Assembly: GCA_963836605.1 (NCBI GenBank)
Contig: CAWIKB010000008.1
Span: forward strand, 186,001-250,000
Direction of reading: 5' to 3'
Length of the DNA: 64,000 nucleotides
Source: Bog-473 sp963836605
Lineage (GTDB): Bacteria; Actinomycetota; Acidimicrobiia; Acidimicrobiales; RAAP-2
The position numbers and the translations under genes are program-made. Of this stretch, positions 39,343 to 46,607 are shown in pieces. Position 1 is the first letter of the stretch. Every line of letters begins with the position of its first letter. A model generated the notes under the pieces. That model did not search any database and had not been told where the DNA came from. It saw only the letters and a list, made by a program, of their open reading frames with translations.

Positions 39343-40701
39343 CTACGGAGACCTGAAGTAGCCGTCGCCCTCGGCATCGGCCGGCGGCGGCGCGGTGGGG
39401 AAGTGTACCGTCATGCGGGTGCCTCCCCCGTCGGCGATTTCGGCGCGGACGGTGCCACCCTCCAGCTCGACCACCTGGGCCACGATGGCCAGTCCGAGAC
39501 CTGAGCCGGGGAGGCCCCGAGCGGCCGGGGCTCGATAGAAGCGATCGAAGACATGCGGCAGATCCGCCGGCGCGATGCCAGGACCCCGATCGCGCACCAC
39601 GACATCGCCGGCCCGGCACGTCACCGAGACCGTTTGTCCGGGCGGGCTCCATTTGCGCGCGTTGTCGAGGAGATTGCCGATGGCCCGGGAGAGCTGGTCG
39701 GGATGCGCCGACACCCAGCAGGCTTCGGCATCGAGGTCGAACGCCACATGCCGGGTCCGGCCGTGGGTCGTGGCCACCGACACGGCATCGCGCACAAGGA
39801 GGTCGAGCCGAAGCAGTTCCGGCGAAGCCGGGACCTGGTCACCACGGGCCAGTTCGGCCAGGTCGCCCACCGTGTCGGTCAGTTCCTGGAGCTGGATCAG
39901 CACGTCGTCGACCAGCACGGACCGGTCCTCCAGCGACAGCTCGTCGACCCGGCGGATGACCTCGAGGTTGGTACGCAGGCTGGTCAGAGGGGTGCGGAGC
40001 TCGTGGGAGGCGTCGAGCACGAGTTGATTCTGGGCCCGGCGGGAGGATTCGAGAGCTTCGAGCAGCCGGTTGAAGGTCCGACGGAGACGACCCAGCTCGT
40101 CGGGCCCTCCCGGAGAGAGCCGTCGTGTCACGTCGGTCGTCTCGGCCAGATCCTCCACGGTATCGGTGAGGGCGTCCAGGGGCACCAGGGCGGTGCGGGC
40201 CACCAGCCAGCCCAGCAGCACGGCCAGCAGGACCCCGCCGAAGGCCACCGCGCCCAGGACGAGACCGAGGCGAGCCAGCTCCTGGCTGCCGTTGAACAGG
40301 GTGGCGATCTGGATCCCGCCACCGTCGACGAGGGGCTGGCCGTCGATGGTGGTATTCGGCGGGAGGTTCTCGGTCAGTACCCGAAGCTGGTTCCCGTTGA
40401 CGTTGACGGTGGTGAAGAAAGCGGGGGCTTCTCCCGCCGCCACCTGGCGCACCTGGTCGGTCACGGGCAACGCCCCCCCGACCAGCACGGCACCGGAGGC
40501 GTCGACGATCTGCTCTTCAGTGGCGTTGGTCGTCGTGATGTTGGCGCCCTGAGTGATCTTGGCCGCTGCCGCTGTGAGTGAGCTGTCGGCCGCATTGAGC
40601 AGCGTGTTGCGGGCGGCCAGATAGGAAGCCGTCGATGCCCCCAGCACGGCGACCACTACTGCGGTGGTGGACGCCAACACCAACCGGGCGCGAAAGGTCA
40701 C
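39343..40701 (-). CDS. Sensor histidine kinase, MprB-like
   Basis: 452 residues. TM1 about 9-32, an extracytoplasmic domain about 33-150, TM2 about 165-190 (GLVLGAVAFGGVLLAVLLGW), a HAMP linker, then HisKA with the phosphoacceptor in LDASHELRTPLTSLRTNL near residue 235, and an HATPase domain: IGNLLDNARKWSP, RDRGPGIAPADLPHVFDRF, GSGLGLAIVAQ. It autophosphorylates and passes phosphate to the regulator that precedes it. The GTG overlaps the regulator stop by 4 bases. Confidence 0.93.
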   Translation of the reverse strand: MTFRARLVLASTTAVVVAVLGASTASYLAARNTLLNAADSSLTAAAAKITQGANITTTNATEEQIVDASGAVLVGGALPVTDQVRQVAAGEAPAFFTTVNVNGNQLRVLTENLPPNTTIDGQPLVDGGGIQIATLFNGSQELARLGLVLGAVAFGGVLLAVLLGWLVARTALVPLDALTDTVEDLAETTDVTRRLSPGGPDELGRLRRTFNRLLEALESSRRAQNQLVLDASHELRTPLTSLRTNLEVIRRVDELSLEDRSVLVDDVLIQLQELTDTVGDLAELARGDQVPASPELLRLDLLVRDAVSVATTHGRTRHVAFDLDAEACWVSAHPDQLSRAIGNLLDNARKWSPPGQTVSVTCRAGDVVVRDRGPGIAPADLPHVFDRFYRAPAARGLPGSGLGLAIVAQVVELEGGTVRAEIADGGGTRMTVHFPTAPPPADAEGDGYFRSP

Positions 40702-41369
40702 GCGTCCCGCAAGATGTACCCCACCCCTCGGACGGTGTGGATGCAGCGTGGTTCGTCGTCCAATTCGGTCTTGCGGCGGAGGTACCCCACGTAGACGGCC
40801 AACGAATTGGTCCCAGAGTCGAAGTCGAAGCCCCAGACGCGATGGAGGAGCACCTCGCGGGTGAGAACCTGCCGTGGGTGCCGGAGAAAGAGCTCGAGGA
40901 GATCGAATTCGATCCGGGTCAGGGAAAAGGAGCGGTCGCCCCGATGGGCTTCGCGTGTGGAGAGGTCCAACGTGAGCTCTCCCACCCGCAGCAGCCCGCC
41001 CTCGCCCTCGAACCGACGACGCAACAAGGCGCGCAGGCGGGCCAGCAACTCGGCCAGGGCGAACGGCTTGACCAGGTAGTCATCGGCGCCGGCGTCGAGT
41101 CCCTGCACCCGGTCATCAACGGCGTCCCGCGCCGTCAACATGAGGACAGGGGTGTCGTCGCCCGATGCCCGCATGCGGCGACAGACCTGTAAGCCGTCGA
41201 GGTCGGGCAGCTGCAGGTCCAGAATGAGCGCGTCAGGGGGGGTCAAGGCCAAGGCCTCGAGCGCTTCTCCTCCCGAGGGCACCGTGACCACGTCGTACCC
41301 CTCGAGCCGCAACGCGCGGTCGATGGAACGACGGACTGCGTGATCATCGTCCACCACCAGAATGCGCAC
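40698..41369 (-). CDS. OmpR-family response regulator, MprA-like
   Basis: 223 residues. Receiver domain: ILVVDDDHAV at the acidic pocket, phosphoacceptor Asp in ALILDLQLPDLDG near 50, LMLTARDAVDD and ADDYLVKPFALAELLARL with the conserved Thr and Lys. C-terminal winged helix: LTRIEFDLLELFLRHPRQVLTREVL, then VYVGYLRRKTEL. Start GTG 41369. The partner kinase follows with a 4-base overlap. Targets cannot be read; the arrangement resembles the envelope-stress MprAB system. Confidence 0.94.
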   Translation of the reverse strand: MRILVVDDDHAVRRSIDRALRLEGYDVVTVPSGGEALEALALTPPDALILDLQLPDLDGLQVCRRMRASGDDTPVLMLTARDAVDDRVQGLDAGADDYLVKPFALAELLARLRALLRRRFEGEGGLLRVGELTLDLSTREAHRGDRSFSLTRIEFDLLELFLRHPRQVLTREVLLHRVWGFDFDSGTNSLAVYVGYLRRKTELDDEPRCIHTVRGVGYILRDA

Positions 41370-41468
41370 GAGAAAGGGAGCCTACTTCGCCGTTGCCGCA
41401 AAACAGTCGGGTCCGGGGCCTCTAACCTCTCCCTCGCATGTGGTCGTCCCGAAAGGACGGGACGGCAT

Positions 41469-41544
41469 TCCGGGGTAGTTCAACTGGCAGAACGTCGGCC
41501 TTTGGAGCCGGATGTTGGAGGTTCGAGCCCTCCCCCCGGAGCCA
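41469..41544 (+). tRNA. tRNA-Gln (anticodon TTG)
   Basis: A complete cloverleaf: acceptor TCCGGGG (41469-41475) with CCCCGGA (41534-41540), D arm GTTC/GAAC, anticodon stem TCGGC/GCCGG with the loop CTTTGGA reading anticodon TTG (codon CAA), T arm GGAGG-TTCGAGC-CCTCC, discriminator G and an encoded CCA. In mycobacteria and other actinobacteria a tRNA-Gln is found next to glmU, as here. Confidence 0.97.
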
Positions 41545-41629
41545 CGGCACCGCAGCGTGCCATGAGATGGGTACCGCAGTGTGCTTCGAGATCGGCGCGT
41601 CCAGCTTGCCCGGCTGGAGCCGGCGTGTC

Positions 41630-41968
41630 TCAGCGCCACTGCTTGCGCTTGTCCCGGGTCGCCAACTCGGCCAGGTAGTTGTTGTACGCGGTGCGCTCGG
41701 CCTCGTCGTCATCGGCGGGCTCTCCAAGCTGTGCCGTGGGGGAGGGCGGTGCGCCCGCCGGAGGATCCTCGTGCAGGAAGCGCCACCACATGTAGAGGGC
41801 GTAGCCGGCGAAGAAAGGCCATTCAAAGACGTAGGCCCAGCTCAGGTCGTTGCCCCCGAGCGCGCGGCGGACCTGCCAGACGCAGAGCGCGACGAAGGCC
41901 GGGACGACGATGATGATGAGCACGTGGAGGCCGATGGCCCGGCGCGAGAACCAGAGCCGCCGCTCCAC
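41630..41968 (-). CDS. Two-helix membrane protein of unknown function
   Basis: 112 residues. Two membrane helices (HVLIIIVVPAFVALCVWQVRRAL and WAYVFEWPFFAGYALYMWW), then a polar C-terminal half ending RTAYNNYLAELATRDKRKQWR. Related proteins occur near other actinobacterial genes; I do not know a function. GTG 41968 starts VERRLWFSRRA. It begins 6 bases after the alpha/beta hydrolase stop and is probably co-transcribed with it. Confidence 0.75.
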   Translation of the reverse strand: MERRLWFSRRAIGLHVLIIIVVPAFVALCVWQVRRALGGNDLSWAYVFEWPFFAGYALYMWWRFLHEDPPAGAPPSPTAQLGEPADDDEAERTAYNNYLAELATRDKRKQWR

Positions 41969-41974
41969 GACCCG

Positions 41975-42865
41975 CTACCTCGCCAGGTCGGGGATGAAGC
42001 CGGAGAGGATGGCGGCCAGCTCCACCGGTCGGTCGCCCTGAATGCTGTGGCCGGCTCCCTCCACCCCCACCACGGTGCAGGTCGGCTGGCGTCGGAGGAG
42101 CTCCCGCACGTCCTCATCGGAAACCACCGACCAGGCCAGGCCGCGCACGAGCATCAGCGGCACGCGCACGCCGGAGACCGCGTCCCAGAGCTCAGCGAAA
42201 TCGAAGCGGCGGGTCTCGGTGTCCCGGAAGCGCGCATAGCGCCACACCCAGCTGCCGTCCTCGCGTTGTACCGCGTTGTGGAGAATGCCGCGGCGCAGCG
42301 AAGCCTCGCTGCGGGTCGGGTTGTGCTCCATGGTCCGGGCCAGCAGCTCGTCGAAACTGGCGAAGCTGGCCGGGCCGTCGATGAAGGCCGTGATGGGTGA
42401 TGCCTTCGCGTGGTCGACCCCGGGGGTGACGTCGATCAGGACGAGGGAGCGAACCAGGTCTGGCGCGTGGGCCGCCAACGCGATGGACGACAGCCCGCCC
42501 AGCGACATGCCGACCACGCCGGCCGCGTCGGGAGCCAGCTCGGCGATCGTCCGGGCCAGGTCGGCACCGTTGGAAGCGACGGACAATGATCCCTCGGGTC
42601 CGCCGTCGGAGTGGCCGTGGCCCGGAAGATCGATGGCCAGCAGCGGACGGTCGAGGGCCAGGGCCACCGTGTCCCAGGTGTGGGCGTTTTGCGCCCCGCC
42701 GTGCACCAGGACCAGTTCGGGAGCCGTGGTGCCCCAGACCAGGCTGCTCACTCTGCGCCCGGGTGAGACCTCGACCTCGACCCGCCGCACCGCCGGCGGC
42801 CCCGGGTAGGGGAGGCCGTACTCGGCCGCATTCTCGGAAAACAGCCCGAACTCGTCGTACGGCAT
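41975..42865 (-). CDS. Alpha/beta-fold hydrolase
   Basis: 296 residues. Oxyanion block LVLVHGGAQNAHTWD, the nucleophile elbow VVGMSLGGLSSIALA with Ser near residue 123, and VVGVEGAGHSIQGDRP with the catalytic His; a third acid is in the VPLMLVRG block region. Substrate unknown. The ATG 42865 (MPYDEFGLFSENAAEYG) is 67 bases from the divergent glmU. Confidence 0.87.
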   Translation of the reverse strand: MPYDEFGLFSENAAEYGLPYPGPPAVRRVEVEVSPGRRVSSLVWGTTAPELVLVHGGAQNAHTWDTVALALDRPLLAIDLPGHGHSDGGPEGSLSVASNGADLARTIAELAPDAAGVVGMSLGGLSSIALAAHAPDLVRSLVLIDVTPGVDHAKASPITAFIDGPASFASFDELLARTMEHNPTRSEASLRRGILHNAVQREDGSWVWRYARFRDTETRRFDFAELWDAVSGVRVPLMLVRGLAWSVVSDEDVRELLRRQPTCTVVGVEGAGHSIQGDRPVELAAILSGFIPDLAR

Positions 42866-42932
42866 CACGCCCCGGAACAGTATCGGTCCGGGTGAGCCCA
42901 CACGGCCCGCCCCGGGAGGGAAGAATGGCCCG

Positions 42933-44027
42933 ATGCACGAACGCCGACTGTCTGCAGTGGTCCTGGCCGCGGGCGAGGGAACCCGTATGCGCTCCGAGCG
43001 GCCCAAACCGCTCCACCGGCTGTGCGGCCGCCCCATGATCCTGCACGTCCTCGACGCGATGGCGGAGATCGACGTCACCCGGGTGGTCGTGGTGGTGGGT
43101 CACCGGGCCGATTGGGTCACCAAGACCTTGATCCAGCATGCGCCGCCCTCCATGGAGATCGGGTTCGTCGAGCAGGAGTCACAATCGGGCACGGGCGACG
43201 CGCTGGCGGTCGGGCTCACCGGGCTTCCCGACGATGACGACGAGGAGGAGGACGTCGTGGTACTCCCGGGGGACACGCCGCTTCTCCGCCCGCAGACGTT
43301 GGCCGCCCTCGTGCGCTATCACCGGGCCGAGGACGCCGGCGCCACGCTGCTGGCGGCCGAGGTGGAGGATCCGACCGGTTATGGAAGGGTGATCCACGGC
43401 AAGGACGACGTGGTGTGCCGGGTGGTCGAGGAAGTCGACGCCGACGAAGAGGAGCGTGCCGTCACCGAGGTCAACACGTCCATCTACTGCTTCCGACGCA
43501 GCGTGCTGGCACCCGCGCTGCGCCGGATCACACCGGCCAACGCGCAGGGTGAGTACTACCTGACCGACGCCGTCAGCGTCCTCTTCAGCGCCGGGTACCG
43601 GGTGCAGTCCCTCGTCCTGCCTGATTCCATTGAAGCTGCCGGCGTGAACGACCGGGCGCAATTGGCCGTGGCCGAGGCCGAGCTGAGGGACCGGATCAAC
43701 GAGCGCTGGATGCGTCGCGGCGTGACCATGTGGGACCCCGAGCGGACCTATGTCGACGCCCAGGTGGAGCTCACGGCCGATGTGTCCCTCCTGCCGGGAG
43801 TGATCTTGCGGGGTCGCTGTGTCATCGGTGAAGGAAGCGAGATCGGACCGAACTGCGTCCTGACGGACACGCTGGTGGGCCGTCGGGCCGTGGTCTCGGA
43901 GACGGTCTGCGACCGGGGCATCGTCGGGGACGGAGCCAGGATCGGTCCTTTCTGTGTGGTGCAGCCCGGGGCCGAGGTGCTTCCCAACGCCGTGGTCCCG
44001 CCCCACCGCGTCGTCGCCCTCGAATAA
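42933..44027 (+). CDS. glmU: GlmU-like UDP-GlcNAc pyrophosphorylase, short left-handed beta helix
   Basis: 364 residues. The pyrophosphorylase domain is complete: SAVVLAAGEGTRMRSERPKPL, QSGTGDALAVGL, VVLPGDTPLL, ATGYGRVI-type (PTGYGRVIHGK), GEYYLTDAV and VNDRAQLAVAE. The C-terminal left-handed beta helix holds only about 90 residues (VSLLPGVILRGRCVIGEGS ... PFCVVQPGAEVLPNA) and stops before the acetyltransferase active site that lies after residue 360 in normal GlmU (about 455-495 residues). The following prs starts at 44075, so no missing exon or frame is available. It may make UDP-GlcNAc but needs another acetyltransferase. Confidence 0.85.
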   Translation: MHERRLSAVVLAAGEGTRMRSERPKPLHRLCGRPMILHVLDAMAEIDVTRVVVVVGHRADWVTKTLIQHAPPSMEIGFVEQESQSGTGDALAVGLTGLPDDDDEEEDVVVLPGDTPLLRPQTLAALVRYHRAEDAGATLLAAEVEDPTGYGRVIHGKDDVVCRVVEEVDADEEERAVTEVNTSIYCFRRSVLAPALRRITPANAQGEYYLTDAVSVLFSAGYRVQSLVLPDSIEAAGVNDRAQLAVAEAELRDRINERWMRRGVTMWDPERTYVDAQVELTADVSLLPGVILRGRCVIGEGSEIGPNCVLTDTLVGRRAVVSETVCDRGIVGDGARIGPFCVVQPGAEVLPNAVVPPHRVVALE

Positions 44028-44061
44028 ATGGAGGCCACCGACGCCGCCGGCCGTGGGCCTG

Positions 44062-44067
44062 TAGCGT
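44062..44067 (+). promoter_or_regulatory. -10 hexamer before prs
   Basis: TAGCGT is 7 bases before the GTG at 44075; no Shine-Dalgarno. The identical hexamer and spacing occur before the short ORF at 46560. Confidence 0.4.
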
Positions 44068-44074
44068 TGGAGCC

Positions 44075-45046
44075 GTGGAGCTCATCCCGCGACGTCGCCT
44101 GGAACTGATCTCGGGCCGGGCCCACCCGAAATTGGCGCAGGATATCGCCCGTCATCTGGGAGTCGAGCTGGGTCAGGCCAACCTGCGCGAATTCGCCAAC
44201 GGCGAGATCTACTGCAAGTACGACAGTTCCATTCGTGGCTGCGATGTGTTCATCATCCAGACCCACGGCGGCCCGGTGAATGACTCGCTGATGGAGCACC
44301 TCATCATGATCGATGCCGCCAAGAGGGCATCGGCCAAGCGCATCACCGCCGTCTGCCCCTATTACGGCTACTCCCGGCAGGACCGGAAGTCGACGGGACG
44401 CGAGCCCATCACCGCCAAATTGGTGGCCGACATGTTCTCGGCTGCGGGGGCCGACCGGGTCATCAGCGTCGACCTGCATTCGGGGCAGATCCAGGGGTTC
44501 TTCAACACGCCCTTCGACCATCTGGTGGCCGCACCCGTGCTCGAGGCCTACATGCGGGAGAAGTTCAGTGGGGACGTGGTGGTGGTCGCGCCCGACGCAG
44601 GCCGGGTGAAGGTAGCCGAGCGCTACAGCCAGCATCTCGGCTTCGATCTGGCCCTGGTCCACAAGACGCGGCCTCGGGGCACGCACAACGAGGTCAAGGC
44701 CCGGCACGTGGTCGGTGACGTCGAGGGTCGTCACTGTGTGCTGATCGACGACATGATCGACACCGCCGGCACCATTTGCGCGGCCGCAGAGCTCCTGGCC
44801 GACGCCGGTGCATCCGAGATCTCGGTCATGGCGACGCATGCCGTCCTCTCCGACCCTGCGGTGGACCGGCTCAAGGCGGCCCCCATCTCCCGGGTCGTGG
44901 TCACCGACACCCTGCCCCTGGGCGAGGACCGGTACTTCGACAAGCTGGAAGTGCTGTCGGTGGCCAAGATCATCGCCGACGCCATTGACGCCGTCTTCGA
45001 GGACGCCTCGGTCTCTGAGCTCTTCGGTGGGGACAACCTGGTCTGA
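44075..45046 (+). CDS. prs: Ribose-phosphate pyrophosphokinase
   Basis: 323 residues. Makes PRPP from ribose 5-phosphate and ATP. RREFANGE-type N-terminus (LREFANGEIYCKYDSSIRG), CPYYGYSRQDRKSTGREPI with the flexible ATP loop, VVVAPDAGRVKVAERYSQ, and the PRPP loop VLIDDMIDTAGTI near residue 225. Normal length. The GTG at 44075 is the only start in frame near MELIPRRRLEL. It follows glmU as in other actinobacteria. Confidence 0.97.
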   Translation: MELIPRRRLELISGRAHPKLAQDIARHLGVELGQANLREFANGEIYCKYDSSIRGCDVFIIQTHGGPVNDSLMEHLIMIDAAKRASAKRITAVCPYYGYSRQDRKSTGREPITAKLVADMFSAAGADRVISVDLHSGQIQGFFNTPFDHLVAAPVLEAYMREKFSGDVVVVAPDAGRVKVAERYSQHLGFDLALVHKTRPRGTHNEVKARHVVGDVEGRHCVLIDDMIDTAGTICAAAELLADAGASEISVMATHAVLSDPAVDRLKAAPISRVVVTDTLPLGEDRYFDKLEVLSVAKIIADAIDAVFEDASVSELFGGDNLV

Positions 45047-45070
45047 AGGGACATGACCAGCCGCTTTGGC

Positions 45071-45089
45071 TGAACCCGAGCCGGGTTCA
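45071..45089 (+). terminator. GC-rich hairpin 24 bases after prs
   Basis: TGAACCCG-AGC-CGGGTTCA is a perfect 8-bp stem with a 3-base loop. It lacks the T-run, as do many actinobacterial terminators. It could end the prs transcript before rplY, which has its own strong Shine-Dalgarno. Confidence 0.55.
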
Positions 45090-45240
45090 CGCCGACGCCG
45101 GAGGGCGCGTCCCCGGGTGCCGGCCACCGCCACGGGCCCGAGTTGGTCGGCCTTTTCCTGGCGGCTACGCTGATATGCCGCTCGCCGGAGGCCGCCCCCC
45201 GGTTGACGTACCGCTTCGACCCATTCTGAGGAGATCCGTT

Positions 45241-45894
45241 ATGGCCGATGTCACCCTTGCCGCCGAGGTAGGACGCCCCCAGGGCTCGCGCGCCACCCGC
45301 CGCTTGCGGCGTGAGGGCAAGATCCCCGGCGTCATCTACGGCCACGGCACCGACCCGGTCTCCATCGCCGTGGTGGCCCGCGAACTCCGGGTCGCCCTCA
45401 ACGGAGAGGCCGGCGCCAACCAGCTCCTTTCGCTGCGGACCGAGGCGGGCACCTACCTGGCGCTGGCCCGTGAAATGCAGCGTCACCCGATCGCGCAAAC
45501 GGTCACCCACGTCGATTTCCAGATCGTCCGTCGCGACGAGGTCATCGCGGCAGACGTGCCGGTCACCCTCATCGGCGAGGCCCTCGAAGTGCACCACGGC
45601 GACGGATTGGTCGACCAGCAGATGTTCACCCTTGCGGTCAGGGCACGTCCGGCAGACATTCCCACGTCGCTCGAGATCGACATCAGCAGCCTGACCATCG
45701 GCGCGCAGCTCCGGGTGTCCGACCTGACGCTGCCCACCGGAGTGACCACGGAGGTCGATCCGGAGACCGCCATCGCCATCGGCCAGCCGCCCCGTGTCGT
45801 CACGCTCGAAGAAGAGGGCGAAGAGGGCGAAGAGGGCGAGATCACGGCAGAAGGTGACGCGGTCGCCGACGAAGCGCCCAGCGAAGAGGGCTAG
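45241..45894 (+). CDS. rplY: 50S ribosomal protein bL25 (CTC form)
   Basis: 217 residues. 5S rRNA-binding N-domain: GRPQGSRATRRLRREGKIPGVIYGHG, then the TL5/CTC C-domain (PVTLIGEALEVHHGDG, DIPTSLEIDISSLTIGAQL, VTLEEEGEEGEEGEITAEG). The long form is normal in actinobacteria. A GAGGAGATCC Shine-Dalgarno is upstream of ATG 45241, one of the few clear ones in this region. The acidic C-terminal end comes from a GAAGAGGGC tandem repeat. Confidence 0.96.
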   Translation: MADVTLAAEVGRPQGSRATRRLRREGKIPGVIYGHGTDPVSIAVVARELRVALNGEAGANQLLSLRTEAGTYLALAREMQRHPIAQTVTHVDFQIVRRDEVIAADVPVTLIGEALEVHHGDGLVDQQMFTLAVRARPADIPTSLEIDISSLTIGAQLRVSDLTLPTGVTTEVDPETAIAIGQPPRVVTLEEEGEEGEEGEITAEGDAVADEAPSEEG

Positions 45895-45951
45895 GCCCTG
45901 CGCCGTCTCTTCCCCCGGTCCGAGCGCCGGGGCACACCGAGTGATCTGCTG

Positions 45952-46515
45952 GTGGTCGGACTCGGCAATCCCGGATCGGAATTCTCCGGGACGCTGCACA
46001 ACGTGGGTGCCGAGGCGGTCGAGCTGGTGGCCAGCCGGGCCGGCGCGACCCTCCGGGCCGAGAAGGGGCTGCGGGCGCGCACCGCCACCATCGTGCTGGG
46101 GGATCAGCGCGTCACGCTTGCCGTCCCGACGACCTACATGAACGATTCCGGCGCAGCCGTGCGGGGCCTGACCACGCGCTTCGGGATGGCCGATCCGACC
46201 TCCCTGGTCATCGTGCACGACGAGCTCGATCTCTCTCCGGGCACGGTGCGGGTCAAGGTGGGGGGCGGGTTGGCCGGTCACAACGGGTTGCGGTCGCTGC
46301 AGTCCCACCTCCACACGGTCGATTTCGTCCGGGTGCGGATCGGCATCGGAAAGCCACCGAGTGCGCAGCAGGGGGCGAACCATGTGCTCAAGCGCCCGCC
46401 CAAAGCGGTACGGGCCCTGCTCGAGGGCGCGATCGAGGTCGCGGCGGACGCGGTGGAGAACATCGCCCGGGCCGGGGTCGACGCGGCGATGCAAACGTGC
46501 AACTCACAGCCCTGA
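45952..46515 (+). CDS. pth: Peptidyl-tRNA hydrolase
   Basis: 187 residues. VGLGNPGSEFSGTLHNVGAEAV holds the conserved Asn and the catalytic His, VPTTYMNDSGAAV follows, IVHDELDLSPGTVRVKVGGGLAGHNGLRS completes the core. GTG 45952 is the first standard start in frame; the frame is open upstream to 45895 and reads SDLLVVGLGNPG, so a CTG start a few codons earlier would give the usual MxxVVGLGNP end. Downstream of rplY by 57 bases. Confidence 0.95.
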   Translation: MVGLGNPGSEFSGTLHNVGAEAVELVASRAGATLRAEKGLRARTATIVLGDQRVTLAVPTTYMNDSGAAVRGLTTRFGMADPTSLVIVHDELDLSPGTVRVKVGGGLAGHNGLRSLQSHLHTVDFVRVRIGIGKPPSAQQGANHVLKRPPKAVRALLEGAIEVAADAVENIARAGVDAAMQTCNSQP

Positions 46516-46546
46516 AGGGCCCGGATGGTGAAAACGGCATCATTGG

Positions 46547-46552
46547 TAGCGT
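46547..46552 (+). promoter_or_regulatory. -10 hexamer upstream of the short ORF before mfd
   Basis: TAGCGT followed by seven bases and a GTG at 46560. The same element precedes prs. This would give a transcript for mfd independent of pth. Confidence 0.35.
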
Positions 46553-46559
46553 GGGGCGG

Positions 46560-46607
46560 GTGACCAGCTCCCTCTGCTGTCGTAGCCGCGAGCCCACCCA
46601 CCCTTGA
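46560..46607 (+). CDS. Candidate 15-codon leaderless leader peptide before mfd
   Basis: GTG 46560 opens a 15-residue peptide (VTSSLCCRSREPTHP) whose TGA overlaps the TTG start of mfd (TTGA). It is preceded by TAGCGT plus seven bases, so it could be translated from a leaderless end and couple to mfd. It contains Cys-Cys, as do the cysteine-responsive leaderless leaders known from mycobacteria. Only one adjacent pair is present, so the link to cysteine is speculative. Confidence 0.3.
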   Translation: MTSSLCCRSREPTHP

